Shown: positions 51,276 to 63,710 of the stretch, in pieces | Layout of the letters: every line of letters starts with the position of its first letter | How positions within the stretch are numbered: position 1 is the stretch's first letter | Assembly (NCBI GenBank): GCA_017983795.1 | Contig: JAGOAS010000003.1 | Coordinates: 80,023 to 144,022, forward strand | Length of the DNA stretch: 64,000 nt | From: Piscinibacter sp. | GTDB lineage: Bacteria > Pseudomonadota > Gammaproteobacteria > Burkholderiales > Burkholderiaceae_C | Direction: 5' to 3' | Translations under genes and position numbers: made by a program | Notes under the pieces: model-generated | Seen by the model: the letters and a program-made list of their open reading frames with translations, nothing else | Told to the model about the DNA's origin: nothing | Database searches by the model: none

Positions 51276-52526
51276 CTACTTGGTCTTCGCGGCGCCGACC
51301 AGCTTGTCCATCGCCTGCGCGACGGTCATCTTGTCGTCGTTCCAGAACTGCGAGACCACGTCCTTCATCGCGCCTTCGACGGCCGACGGCACCGACATGC
51401 CGTGCGCGATCGAGGGCACCAGCGAGCCGGCCTTGGAGCTGGCGACGAAGTCGGCCGAGGAGGTCTTGGCGCAGTCGTCGAACTTGTCCAGCTTCATGCC
51501 CAGGCGCACGGGAATGGAGCCCTTGTTGAGGTTGAACACCTCCTGGAAGTCGGTGGACATGATCGCGGCGGCCAGGTCCTGCTGCGCCTTCTGGTTGGCC
51601 GGATCCTTCAGCTTGAACAGCGCGAAGCTGTCGACGTTGTAGGTGTAGCTCTTGGCCGTGCCCGGCGCGGCGACGCAGGCGAAGTCCTTGCCCGGCACCT
51701 TGCCGGCGGCGAGGAACTCGCCCTTGGCCCAGTCGCCCATCAGCTGCATGCCGGCCTCGCCCTTGATGACCATCGCGGTGGCGAGGTTCCAGTCGCGGCC
51801 CGGCGCGTTCTTGTCGGTGTAGCCCTTCACCTTCTTGAAGGTCTCGAGCACCTTCTGCATGGTCGCGCCCTTGAGCGAGCCCGCGTCGAGCTGCACCAGC
51901 GCCTTCTTGTAGAAGTCGGCGCCGCCCACGCCCAGTGCCACGCTCTCGAAGGTGGTGAAGTCCTGCCAGTTCTGGCCGCCGTGCGCGACCGGAATGACGC
52001 CGGCCTTCTTCAAGGCTTCCGCGGCGACGAAGAACTCGTCCCAGGTGGTCGGCAGCTTGGCGCCGGCCTTCTTGAAGACTTCCGGATTCGCCCACAGCCA
52101 GTTGACGCGGTGCACGTTCACCGGCGCGGCGATGTAGTTGCCCTTGTACTTGAGGCCGTCGGCGATCGCCTTGGGCAGCAGCTCGTCCCACTTCTCGGCC
52201 TTGGCCACGCCGTCCATGTTGGCCAGCACGCCTTCACGCGCCCACTCCTGCAGCGAGGGGCCCTTGATCTGCGCGGCGGCCGGGGCGTTGCCCGACACCA
52301 CGCGCGACTTCAGCACCGTCATGGCCGAATCGCCGCCGCCGCCGGCGACCGCAAAGTCCTTCCAGGTGTGGCCCTTCTTCTGCATCGTCGCCTTCAGCTC
52401 GGCAGCGGCCTTGGCCTCGCCGCCCGAGGTCCACCAGTGCAGCACCTCGACTTCGCCGGCTTGGGCCAGGCTGGCGCTCATCAGGCCGGCGGCGGCCAGC
52501 GACAGGGAAATGCGGGTCATGGACAT
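51276..52526 (-). CDS. Sugar ABC transporter substrate-binding protein (GtsA-like)
   Basis: Periplasmic binding protein, 416 residues, with a signal peptide ending SLAQAGE (cleavage near residue 23) and the family opening VEVLHWWTSGGEAKAAAELK. The tryptophan-rich pattern with INVDSFALF-like and GMQLMGDWAKGEFL segments resembles the glucose/mannose-binding GtsA group of Pseudomonas. Ligand is probably a hexose but not proven. GAGGAG precedes the ATG. First gene of the transporter operon, directly downstream of the two-component genes. Confidence 0.9.
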   Translation of the reverse strand: MSMTRISLSLAAAGLMSASLAQAGEVEVLHWWTSGGEAKAAAELKATMQKKGHTWKDFAVAGGGGDSAMTVLKSRVVSGNAPAAAQIKGPSLQEWAREGVLANMDGVAKAEKWDELLPKAIADGLKYKGNYIAAPVNVHRVNWLWANPEVFKKAGAKLPTTWDEFFVAAEALKKAGVIPVAHGGQNWQDFTTFESVALGVGGADFYKKALVQLDAGSLKGATMQKVLETFKKVKGYTDKNAPGRDWNLATAMVIKGEAGMQLMGDWAKGEFLAAGKVPGKDFACVAAPGTAKSYTYNVDSFALFKLKDPANQKAQQDLAAAIMSTDFQEVFNLNKGSIPVRLGMKLDKFDDCAKTSSADFVASSKAGSLVPSIAHGMSVPSAVEGAMKDVVSQFWNDDKMTVAQAMDKLVGAAKTK

Positions 52527-52546
52527 GCGTGTCTCCTCGGGTCCGG

Positions 52547-52575
52547 TTTAGGAAGTGTTCAGCTTGCTGAATCAA
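52547..52575 (-). promoter_or_regulatory. Candidate promoter of the sugar transporter operon
   Basis: On the minus strand TTGATT (52575-52570), 17 bases, then CCTAAA (52552-52547). The weak -10 box fits a promoter that needs an activator; a direct repeat begins 11 bp upstream of the -35. GCTTG-CTGAAT-CAAGC forms an inverted repeat over the -35. Confidence 0.45.
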
Positions 52576-52586
52576 GCGAGGCGGAT

Positions 52587-52604
52587 GTTAAAGAGGCGTT
52601 AAAG
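52587..52604. promoter_or_regulatory. GTTAA direct repeat, probable response-regulator site (transporter)
   Basis: GTTAAAG at 52587-52593 and again at 52598-52604, an exact seven-base repeat with an 11-bp period, located just upstream of the transporter promoter. Eleven-bp direct repeats are the standard binding site of OmpR-family regulators. The same GTTAA element with the same period precedes the neighbouring response-regulator gene. Confidence 0.6.
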
Positions 52605-52659
52605 TTACGGCAAGGGCACGTTCACCCCGGACTTTCCCTAGGAGAGCGCCAACCGCAGA

Positions 52660-54120
52660 TCAAGCCGCCAGCCGCGGCAGGCGCAGCAGCACGCGCAGGC
52701 CGCGCGGCGCAGCGCCTTCCAGCGCCACCCGGCCGCCGTGGCGCTCGGCGATCTCCTTGACGATCGCGAGCCCGAGGCCGCAGCCGTCGCCTTGCAGCGT
52801 GGCGCGGGCGAAGCGCTCGAAGACGCGCTCGCGGTCGGCCGGCGCGATGCCGGGGCCGTCGTCCTCGACCTCGATCTGCGCGTCGGGGCCGAGCGAGCGC
52901 ACCCGCACCGTCACCGAGGCGCCGCGGCCGGTGTAGCGGATCGCGTTGTCGATCAGGTTGGCGATGGCCTCGCGCAGCAGCAGCGCGTTGCCCTGCACCG
53001 CCGGCGTCGGGCTCGTGCCGTCTTCCTCGAAGCCGAGGTCGATGCCGGCTTGGCGCGCGCGCGGCACCCACTCGGCGGTGAGCTCGCCCGCGAGGCGCCG
53101 CAGATCGACGCGTGACTTCGCCTGCGCGGCCGCCGATTCCGGCTCGGCGCGCGCCAGCGTCAGCAGCTGGTTGACGAGGTGCGCGCTGCGCGTCGCGCTC
53201 TCGTGCACGCGCTGCAGCCGCGTGCGCAGCGCGGGCCCGGCGGCCTCGCTGGCTTCGTTCAGCGCCAGCTCGGTCTGGCTCTTCAGCCCCGCCAGCGGCG
53301 TGCGCAGCTGGTGCGCCGCGTCGCTGATGAAACGGCGCTGGCCGCTGACGCTCTCGTGCACCTCGGCCAGCAGCGTGTTGATCGCCCTGGCCAGCGCATG
53401 CACCTCGCGCGGCGCCGATTCGAGCTCGAGCGGGGCGAGGTCGTTGGGTGCGCGCCCCTCCACCAGGGCGCGCATGCGCGCCAGCGGCGCGAGGCCGGCG
53501 CGGATGCCGGCCCACACGATCATCGACATCAACGCGATCACCACCGACAGCGGCAGCGCGGTGTCGAACAGGATGCGGCGCGCGAGCTGCTCGCGGCTGG
53601 CGCGGCTGCGCGCCACCTGCACCAGCATGGTCTGCGGCGTGTCGGCCTCGCCGTAGGAGAGATACAGCGCCGCGACGCGCACCTGCAGCCCTGCGTCGGC
53701 CTCGCCCATCGCGCCGTCGTAGAAGTAGGGCTGGCCCAGCACCGGCGCGGCGATCGGCGGCGGCGCCGGCAGGCGGTGGTTGCCGAGGATGAACTGCCCC
53801 GGCGGCGTGCTCACCATGTAGTAGACGCGGTCGTCCGGGTCGGCCTCGATGATGTCCTGCGCGGCGCGCGGGAAGTCGATGAACAGGCCGTTGCCGATCG
53901 GCTTGACCTGGCGCGCCAGCGCCCGCGAGGCGGTGGACAGCGCCGCGTCGATGGCCTGGTTGGCATAGCGCGCGGTGAGGTTGTAGGTGAAGAAGGCGCC
54001 GGCCAGCCACAGCACCAGCTGCGGCAGCAGCAGCCACAGCAGCAAGTGGCGGTGCAGCGAGCTGCCGCCGGGCGTGACGCCGGGCAGGCGGTGCAGCACG
54101 CGGTGCAGTGCTTCGTGCAC
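52660..54120 (-). CDS. Two-component sensor histidine kinase (TctE/QseC-like)
   Basis: Inner-membrane kinase, 486 residues. Helix 1 (about 25-46), a periplasmic domain of about 140 residues resembling the 2CSK_N type (RYANQAIDAALSTASRALAR), helix 2 (about 185-206), HAMP, the phosphoacceptor DAAHQLRTPLAGLKSQTELA near His270, and an ATPase domain with NLIDNAIRYTG, DDGPGIAPADRERVFERF and GCGLGLAIVKEIAERHGG. Start is GTG at 54120, overlapping the regulator stop (TAGTG). Likely senses a sugar or organic acid, inferred from the adjacent transporter. Confidence 0.92.
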   Translation of the reverse strand: MHEALHRVLHRLPGVTPGGSSLHRHLLLWLLLPQLVLWLAGAFFTYNLTARYANQAIDAALSTASRALARQVKPIGNGLFIDFPRAAQDIIEADPDDRVYYMVSTPPGQFILGNHRLPAPPPIAAPVLGQPYFYDGAMGEADAGLQVRVAALYLSYGEADTPQTMLVQVARSRASREQLARRILFDTALPLSVVIALMSMIVWAGIRAGLAPLARMRALVEGRAPNDLAPLELESAPREVHALARAINTLLAEVHESVSGQRRFISDAAHQLRTPLAGLKSQTELALNEASEAAGPALRTRLQRVHESATRSAHLVNQLLTLARAEPESAAAQAKSRVDLRRLAGELTAEWVPRARQAGIDLGFEEDGTSPTPAVQGNALLLREAIANLIDNAIRYTGRGASVTVRVRSLGPDAQIEVEDDGPGIAPADRERVFERFARATLQGDGCGLGLAIVKEIAERHGGRVALEGAAPRGLRVLLRLPRLAA

Positions 54121-54794
54121 TAGCCTTCGCCTTCCTCGAGCAGATAGCCGAGGCCGCGCACCGTGCGGATCGCCAGGCCCGAGCCTTCGAGCTTGCGGCG
54201 CAGGCGGTGGATGTAGACCTCGATCGAGCCGCTGCCCGACTCGCTGCGCTCCACCGCCCAGCTCTCGGCGATCTGGTCCTTGGTGACGACGCGGTCACGC
54301 TGCGTCAGCAGCAGGTCGAGCAGCATCCACTCGCGCGGCGACAGCTCGATGGGCGCGCCGTGGAGCGTGGCGCGGCGTGCGTCGCGGTCGAAGCCGAGCT
54401 TGCCGAACTGCTGCGCCGCGCCGCCGCCGGCACCGCGCGAGCGCCGCAGCAGGGCGCGGATGCGTGCCTCCAGTTCGGGAAAGTCGAAGGGCTTGGTGAG
54501 GTAGTCGTCGGCCCCGGCGTTCAGCCCCGCGACGCGGTGTTCCAGCCCGTCGAGCGCCGTCAGCACCAGCATGGGCAGCGCCGGCTTGGCGGCGCGCACG
54601 CGCTTGAGCACGGTCAGGCCGTCGACCATGGGCAGGCCGAGGTCGAGCACGCCGATGTCGAAGTGCTGCTTGAGCAGCAGGAATTCGGCCACCGCGCCGT
54701 TGGGTGCCACCTCGACCTCGAAGCCGGCCTTGGACAGGCTGGCGCTGAGCGCATCGGCCAGGATCAGATCGTCTTCGGCGAGCAAGAGCTTCAT
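54120..54794 (-). CDS. OmpR-family response regulator (TctD/QseB-like)
   Basis: DNA-binding partner of the adjacent kinase, 224 residues. Receiver domain: acidic pair Asp8/Asp9, phosphoacceptor Asp51 (GVLDLGLPMVDG), Thr79 and Lys101 (LTKPFDFPELEARIRALLRR). The winged helix (about 130-220) has LSPREWMLLDLLLTQRDRVV and VYIHRLRRKLEGSGLAIRTV. GTTAA repeats lie right before its ATG, suggesting autoregulation. Order regulator-kinase-transporter on one strand. Confidence 0.94.
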   Translation of the reverse strand: MKLLLAEDDLILADALSASLSKAGFEVEVAPNGAVAEFLLLKQHFDIGVLDLGLPMVDGLTVLKRVRAAKPALPMLVLTALDGLEHRVAGLNAGADDYLTKPFDFPELEARIRALLRRSRGAGGGAAQQFGKLGFDRDARRATLHGAPIELSPREWMLLDLLLTQRDRVVTKDQIAESWAVERSESGSGSIEVYIHRLRRKLEGSGLAIRTVRGLGYLLEEGEG

Positions 54795-54804
54795 GCGTCG
54801 AAGC

Positions 54805-54828
54805 TTAACGGATTAACGAAGAATTAAC
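54805..54828. promoter_or_regulatory. GTTAA repeats upstream of the response-regulator gene
   Basis: TTAAC at 54805-54809, 54813-54817 and 54824-54828; on the gene strand GTTAA three times. The two distal copies are 11 bp apart, as in the transporter operator at 52587-52604. They end 10 bases before the ATG, so binding could autoregulate the two-component genes. Confidence 0.55.
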
Positions 54829-54889
54829 CGCTCATGAATTCCCGGTGGTGCGACACTGCCGGCCCCGCCACGCGCCCGAAGGCCAGCCC

Positions 54890-55141
54890 ATGCATGCGAA
54901 CGCCCAGCTGATCGAGCGCTTCTATGCGGTCCTCGGTTAGCGCGGCTGGGACGCACGCTTCGAGTTCCGCGACGGGCTGATCCTGCGCCACGTCGACCGT
55001 TTCCCGTTCTGGACCTGGGCACGCCAGGCGCTCGGTACGCCCGGCTTGCTGCTGAGCTGGCCAGGCTTCCTGCGCGGCAAGGTGCGGGCGCGTGCGGCGA
55101 GCAGCCTTGCCGACTTCAAGCGAAAGGTTCAAGCGGGCTGA
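54890..55141 (+). pseudogene. Broken SnoaL/NTF2-like gene
   Basis: The frame from ATG 54890 reads MHANAQLIERFYAVLG, meets TAG at 54938, then continues in the same frame as RGWDARFEFRDGLILRHVDR and FPFWTWARQALGTPGLLLSW to a TGA at 55139. Both pieces match the two ends of short SnoaL-like (nuclear transport factor 2 fold) proteins of about 135-145 residues. The middle of some 50 residues, including most of the pocket strands, is gone. Eighty-four codons remain. An internal deletion plus a stop marks it as a remnant. Function unknown even in intact relatives. Confidence 0.72.
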
Positions 55142-55166
55142 GCGGGACCAAGCGGCCGCGGCGGAA

Positions 55167-55234
55167 CCGGCTTTGCCGGGCCGCTTGCGGCGCCCCCTTG
55201 AGGGGGAGCGCCGCAGGCGCTCCGGGGGTGGGCC
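55167..55234. repeat. Intergenic repeat with strong hairpin, likely terminator after sdaA
   Basis: CCGGC-TTT-GCCGG (55167-55179) is followed by a hairpin at 55187-55214: outer arms GCGGCGC/GCGCCGC, inner CCCC/GGGG, one bulged A. A GCGCTCCGGGGGTGGG block follows, ending two bases before the sdaA stop. Layout parallels 26567-26641. On the minus strand it directly follows the gcvTHP-sdaA operon. Confidence 0.6.
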
Positions 55235-55235
55235 A

Positions 55236-56639
<1,404 letters not shown>

Positions 56640-56664
56640 CGCGCCGCCGCCCCAGACTGCCGCC

Positions 56665-59562
<2,898 letters not shown>

Positions 59563-59601
59563 GAGAATTCCTGGCGGGCAGATGAGATCAGGCGCTACGG
59601 G

Positions 59602-59982
59602 TCAGACGCTTTTCAGCAGCTTCTCGTAGGCGGGGGTGTCCATCAGCTGGTCGAACTCGGCCATGCCGGCTTCGGAGATGTGTACCTTGAAGAACCAGCC
59701 GTTGCCCAGCGGGTCGGAGTTGGCGAGCGAGGGGTCGGCTCGCAGCGCTTCGTTGACCTCGACGATCTCGCCGCTGACGGGCATGTAGAGGTCGGCGGCG
59801 GCCTTCACCGACTCGACCACGCCGGCCACCTCGCCCTTCTTGAACGTGCGCCCGATCTCGGGCAGGTCGACGAAGACCACGTCGCCCAGCGCGTCCTGCG
59901 CGTGGTGGGTGATGCCCACGGTGGCGGCTTCGTGGTCTTCGATGTTGATCCACTCGTGGTCGGGGGTGTACATGGTCGTCAT
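59602..59982 (-). CDS. gcvH: Glycine cleavage system H protein
   Basis: Lipoyl carrier that shuttles the aminomethyl group between P, T and L proteins. 126 residues; the lipoylated lysine lies in GVVESVKAAADLYMPVSGEI near residue 62, and GNGWFFKVHISEAG is the C-terminal signature. It lies between gcvT and gcvP in the operon. The L protein is not encoded here. Confidence 0.98.
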   Translation of the reverse strand: MTTMYTPDHEWINIEDHEAATVGITHHAQDALGDVVFVDLPEIGRTFKKGEVAGVVESVKAAADLYMPVSGEIVEVNEALRADPSLANSDPLGNGWFFKVHISEAGMAEFDQLMDTPAYEKLLKSV

Positions 59983-60022
59983 CGGAGTTCTCCTCGGGTT
60001 GGCGGTCGATTGTTCGAAGGGT

Positions 60023-61141
60023 TCAGCCGCGGTGGTAGCGGTGCGGCGCGAAGGGCAGGGGGCTGACGCGCATCGGCTGGCGCTTGCCGCGCACCTCGGC
60101 GTAGACCTCGTGGTTGGGCAGGGCGTGGTTGGCGGCCAGGTAGGCCATCGCGATCGGCTTGCCCACGCTGGGCGCCAGCGTGCCGCTGGTGACGCGGCCG
60201 AGCTTGTGGCCCTGGGCGTCGACGACGATCGCGCCCTCGCGCACCGGCACGCGCTCCAGGCCGACGAGGCCGACGCGCTTGCAGGCCGGGCCGGCCGCGA
60301 GCTGCTTGTCGATCGCCGCTGCGCCGGGATAGCCGCCGTGGCGCGCGCCGCCGGCGCGGCGCACCTTCTGGATCGCCCAGGTGAGGCCGGCTTCCACCGG
60401 CGTGGTCTTGTCGTCGATGTCGTGGCCGTACAGGCACAGGCCCGCTTCCAGGCGCAGCGTGTCGCGCGCGCCCAGGCCGGCCGGCTTCACCTCGGGCAGC
60501 GCCAGCAGCGCCTTCGCCAGCGCCACCGCCTGCTCGGCAGGCACCGAGATCTCGTAGCCGTCTTCGCCGGTGTAGCCCGAGCGCGTGGCGAAGCACTCGA
60601 TGCCGGCGATGCGGCAGAAGGCGCCGGTCATGAACACCAGCGAGCGCAACTCGGGCGCCAGCCGGCCGATCGCCTCGGCGGCCTTGGGCCCTTGCAGCGC
60701 CAGCAGTGCGCGCTCCGGCATCGGCTGCACGCTGCAGCGGTGCGCGATGTTGGTCTGCAGGTGGCGGATGTCGGCGTCCTTGCAGCCGGCGTTGACGATC
60801 ACGAGGAAATCGGTCTCGCGCCGCGTGATCATCAGGTCGTCGAGGATGCCGCCGGCGGCATTGGTGAAGAAGGCGTAGCGCTGCCGGCCCGGCGCGAGGC
60901 CGGCGACGTCGACCGGCACCAGCGACTCGAGCGCGGCCGCGGCGTCGTCGCCGCTCAGCCGCACCTGGCCCATGTGCGAGACGTCGAACAGCGCCGCCGA
61001 CTCGCGGCAGTGGCGGTGTTCGGCGAGGATGCCCTCGGGATAGCTCACCGGCATGTCGTAGCCGGCGAAGGGCACCATCTTGGCGCCGAGTTCGAGGTGC
61101 AGGGCGTGCAGCGGGGTCTTCTGCAGCAGTGTGTCGGACAT
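60023..61141 (-). CDS. gcvT: Aminomethyltransferase, T protein of glycine cleavage
   Basis: Transfers the methylene group to tetrahydrofolate and releases ammonia. 372 residues; LFDVSHMGQVRLSGDDAAAA, FATRSGYTGEDGYEISVPAE and GLGARDTLRLEAGLCLYGHD are family signatures, the last holding the folate-site aspartate region. GGAGG precedes the ATG, and the glycine riboswitch lies just upstream. First gene of gcvTHP-sdaA. Confidence 0.98.
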   Translation of the reverse strand: MSDTLLQKTPLHALHLELGAKMVPFAGYDMPVSYPEGILAEHRHCRESAALFDVSHMGQVRLSGDDAAAALESLVPVDVAGLAPGRQRYAFFTNAAGGILDDLMITRRETDFLVIVNAGCKDADIRHLQTNIAHRCSVQPMPERALLALQGPKAAEAIGRLAPELRSLVFMTGAFCRIAGIECFATRSGYTGEDGYEISVPAEQAVALAKALLALPEVKPAGLGARDTLRLEAGLCLYGHDIDDKTTPVEAGLTWAIQKVRRAGGARHGGYPGAAAIDKQLAAGPACKRVGLVGLERVPVREGAIVVDAQGHKLGRVTSGTLAPSVGKPIAMAYLAANHALPNHEVYAEVRGKRQPMRVSPLPFAPHRYHRG

Positions 61142-61209
61142 GATCGCCTCCGGCGATGCTTTCGAGGGCCTTTGCCAACCCCGGCGCAGCCTGTGCCGTG
61201 CCGGGTGCC

Positions 61210-61431
61210 GTGCCCTCTCTGTCCGCTTTACCTGAGAGATTGGCGGTGCGCCGTTGCCGACGCATCGCTTGCCCCTTCGGTGGACCCGCTCAAGGCGGGC
61301 CTCTCTCCAGCGAGGAACGCCGCGCGCTTCACGCGTGGCGCGTGCCAGTCCTTTTGCCTGAGCGTTCGAACCGGGCCCAAGGGAACAGGTTCTGCGCCTT
61401 CGGCGGCTTCACGAGGAAGCTCTCTCCTGGC
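61210..61431 (-). promoter_or_regulatory. Tandem glycine riboswitch
   Basis: On the minus strand two glycine aptamers follow each other. Aptamer 1 (about 61431-61343) has CCAGGAGAGAGC, GCCGCCGAAGGCGCAGAA and GCTCAGGCAAAAGGACTGG. Aptamer 2 (about 61310-61213) has GCTGGAGAGAGGCC, CACCGAAGGGGCAAGC and CTCTCAGGTAAAGCGGACAG. These conserved blocks match the known glycine riboswitch. It precedes gcvT; the 70 bases between it and the ATG would be the expression platform. High glycine is expected to turn the operon on. Confidence 0.95.
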
Positions 61432-61437
61432 GCGGCG

Positions 61438-61443
61438 AGTGTA
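61438..61443 (-). promoter_or_regulatory. Candidate -10 box of the gcv operon
   Basis: On the minus strand TACACT, placed so that a transcript would begin at about 61431, the first base of the riboswitch P1 stem. No good -35 box; the region overlaps the divergent rlmD promoter. Confidence 0.45.
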
Positions 61444-61457
61444 GCAGTGGCGCTGCG

Positions 61458-61469
61458 GATAATCGCGCC
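61458..61469 (+). promoter_or_regulatory. Candidate leaderless promoter of rlmD
   Basis: GATAAT (61458-61463), six bases (CGCGCC), then the ATG at 61470; no Shine-Dalgarno. Same spacing as for aroC and the DUF1178 gene. Confidence 0.4.
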
Positions 61470-62813
61470 ATGACTGCTGCAGACGAATGGTTGTCGGTCG
61501 AGTCGCTCGACCTGGAAGCGCAAGGCGTGGCGCACGACGCCGAAGGCAAGGTGGTGTTCATAGCCGACGCGCTGCCCGGCGAGCGCGTGCGCGTGACGGT
61601 GCAGCGCCGCAAGAACAACTGGGAGCAGGCCACCGCCGTGGCCTGGCAGCGCGAAAGCTCGCAGCGCGTGCGGCCGCAGTGCCCGCACTTCGGCCACTGC
61701 GGCGGCTGCAAGATGCAGCATCTGCACGTGGCGGCGCAGGTGGCCACCAAGCAGCGCGCGCTGGAAGATGCGCTGTGGCATCTCGGCAAGGTGAAGGCCG
61801 AGCAGCTGCTGCGCCCGATCGAAGGGCCGGCCTGGGGCTACCGCTACCGCGCGCGGCTGTCGGTGCGGTTTGTCGCCAAGAAGGGCAAGGTGCTGGTCGG
61901 CTTCCATGAGCGCAAGTCCAGCTTCGTGGCCGACATGGAGCGCTGCGAGGTGCTGCCGCCGCATCTCTCGGCCATGCTGCTGTCGCTGCGCGAGCTGATC
62001 GCCGGCATGCAGCAGCGCGATCGCCTGCCGCAGATCGAGGTGGCGGTGGGCGACGCGGTGACGGCGCTGGTGCTGCGCCACCTCGAGCCGCTCTCGGAGC
62101 CGGATCTCGCGCGCCTGCGCGCCTTCGCGGCCGAACACCGCGTGCAGTGGTGGCTGCAGCCCAAGGGGCCGGACACCGTGCACCTTCTCGACGAAGGCGG
62201 CCCGGAACTGGCCTACACGCTCGCCGAGTTCGGCATCGTGATGCCCTTCAAGCCCACCGACTTCACCCAGGTGAACCACCAGATCAACAGCGTGCTGGTG
62301 TCGCGCGCGCTGCGCCTGCTCGAGGTGCAGCCTCATGAGCGGGTGATCGACTGGTTCTGCGGCCTGGGCAACTTCACGCTGCCGATCGCGCGCACGGCGC
62401 GCGAGGTGCTGGGCATCGAAGGCAGCGAGGCGCTGGTGCAGCGCTCGCGCGAGAACGCGCAGCGCAACGGCCTCGAAGCCAGGGCCTCGTTCGCGGCGCG
62501 CAACCTGTTCGAGCTGCCCGCGGTCGATCTGGCGGCCTACGGCGCGGCCGACAAGTGGCTGGTCGATCCGCCGCGCGAAGGCGCTTTTGCGCTCGCCAAG
62601 GCGCTGGCCGAACTGCACGCCGATCCGAGCCTTGCGCCCGGCTGGCAGGCGCCGCGGCGCATCGTCTACGTCAGCTGCAACCCGGCCACGCTGGCGCGCG
62701 ATGCCGGGCTGCTGGTGCATCAGGCCGGCTACCGCTGCGTGGCGGCCGGGGCGGTGAACATGTTCCCGCACACGGCGCATGTGGAGAGCATGGCGGTCTT
62801 CGAGCGCGCATAG
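61470..62813 (+). CDS. rlmD: 23S rRNA (uracil-1939-C5)-methyltransferase RlmD
   Basis: SAM-dependent RNA methyltransferase of the TrmA/RlmD/RlmC family, 447 residues. An N-terminal TRAM domain (about 5-60) is followed by the iron-sulfur motif [15 protein letters not shown], the SAM-binding [20 protein letters not shown] and the catalytic cysteine in [18 protein letters not shown] plus the Cys cluster fit RlmD better than TrmA; RlmC is less likely. Confidence 0.92.
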   Translation: MTAADEWLSVESLDLEAQGVAHDAEGKVVFIADALPGERVRVTVQRRKNNWEQATAVAWQRESSQRVRPQCPHFGHCGGCKMQHLHVAAQVATKQRALEDALWHLGKVKAEQLLRPIEGPAWGYRYRARLSVRFVAKKGKVLVGFHERKSSFVADMERCEVLPPHLSAMLLSLRELIAGMQQRDRLPQIEVAVGDAVTALVLRHLEPLSEPDLARLRAFAAEHRVQWWLQPKGPDTVHLLDEGGPELAYTLAEFGIVMPFKPTDFTQVNHQINSVLVSRALRLLEVQPHERVIDWFCGLGNFTLPIARTAREVLGIEGSEALVQRSRENAQRNGLEARASFAARNLFELPAVDLAAYGAADKWLVDPPREGAFALAKALAELHADPSLAPGWQAPRRIVYVSCNPATLARDAGLLVHQAGYRCVAAGAVNMFPHTAHVESMAVFERA

Positions 62814-62815
62814 AA

Positions 62816-62837
62816 AACGGGGCCCGCGGGTCCCGTT
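62816..62837 (-). terminator. Bidirectional terminator between rlmD and the YccA-type gene
   Basis: AACGGGG and TCCCGTT pair around CCCGCGGG. On the minus strand the stem runs into TTTTCT, a proper T-run, so it should terminate the YccA-type gene; it also starts two bases after the rlmD stop on the plus strand. Confidence 0.75.
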
Positions 62838-62859
62838 CTCGCTGGCGGCGGTTGCCGCT

Positions 62860-63552
62860 TCAGTCGTTGCTGCCGGCGATGCCGAACAGCGACAGCAGGC
62901 CCTGGAACACGTTGTAGATGTCCAGGTAGACGTTCAGCGTGGCGCTGATGTAGTTGGTCTCGTAGCCGTCGCGCACCTGCTTCAGGTCGTACAGGATGAA
63001 GGCCGAGAAGATGCCGGTCACCAGCACCGACAGCGTCAGCATCAGCGCGCTCGACTGCAGGAAGAAGTTCGCGATGCCTGCCACCAGCACCATGATGGCA
63101 CCGATGAAGAGGAACTTGCCCATGGCCGAGAGGTCGCGCTTGATCACCGTGGACAGCGCGGCCATGCCGAGGAACACCACGCCGGTGCTGGCGAAGGCCA
63201 TCATGATCAGGCTGGCGCCGTTGGCCAGGCCGAGCACCGCGCCGATCAGGCGCGACAGCATCAGGCCCATGAAGAAGGTGAAGCCCAGCAGCACCGGCAC
63301 GCCGGCGGCCGAGTTCTTGGTCTTCTCGATGGCGAACATGAAGCCGAAGGCGCCGCCCAGGAAGACGATCAGCCCGATGCCGGGCGACATCGCACGGGCG
63401 ATGCCGGTCTGCACGCCGATCCAGGCGCCGAGCACCGTCGGCAGCATCGACAGCGCGAGCAGCCAGTAGGTGTTGCGCAGCACGCGGTTGCGCTGCTCGA
63501 CCGAGACGCCGGATGCGGCGGTGCCGTAGGCAGCTTGCAGGGTCTGATCCAT
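62860..63552 (-). CDS. Bax inhibitor-1/YccA family membrane protein
   Basis: Polytopic inner-membrane protein of 230 residues with seven helices. The family pieces are NRVLRNTYWLLALSMLPTVL near the N-terminus and the C-terminal SAFILYDLKQVRDGYETNYI with the conserved Asp, then SATLNVYLDIYNVFQGLLSL. Relatives bind or modulate FtsH (YccA) or leak calcium (BsYetJ). CGGAGGA precedes the ATG. A clear terminator follows. Confidence 0.94.
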   Translation of the reverse strand: MDQTLQAAYGTAASGVSVEQRNRVLRNTYWLLALSMLPTVLGAWIGVQTGIARAMSPGIGLIVFLGGAFGFMFAIEKTKNSAAGVPVLLGFTFFMGLMLSRLIGAVLGLANGASLIMMAFASTGVVFLGMAALSTVIKRDLSAMGKFLFIGAIMVLVAGIANFFLQSSALMLTLSVLVTGIFSAFILYDLKQVRDGYETNYISATLNVYLDIYNVFQGLLSLFGIAGSND

Positions 63553-63597
63553 GAATCCTCCGGGGAGTTGTTGTCATTGCCTCTGACAGGCCGACGC

Positions 63598-63603
63598 ATT
63601 CTA
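63598..63603 (-). promoter_or_regulatory. Candidate -10 box of the YccA-type gene
   Basis: On the minus strand TAGAAT, with TTTCGA 17 bp upstream (three of six to the -35 consensus). It lies 45 bases before the ATG. The rest of the 158-base divergent region shows nothing else convincing. Confidence 0.45.
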
Positions 63604-63710
63604 GGTTCCCTGCGGCGGCGTCGAAAATGTCCACAAGCCCCAGGCCGGAATCGGCTGCTTGCAGCGCGATAAAGTGCACGCATCCCAGCTTTCACGACTG
63701 CCAGCCCGCC

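Noticed and set aside
54813..55132. Small minus-strand open frames opposite the SnoaL remnant
   Set aside because: They have no recognisable sequence, overlap each other in two frames, and are explained by the complement of the decayed gene.
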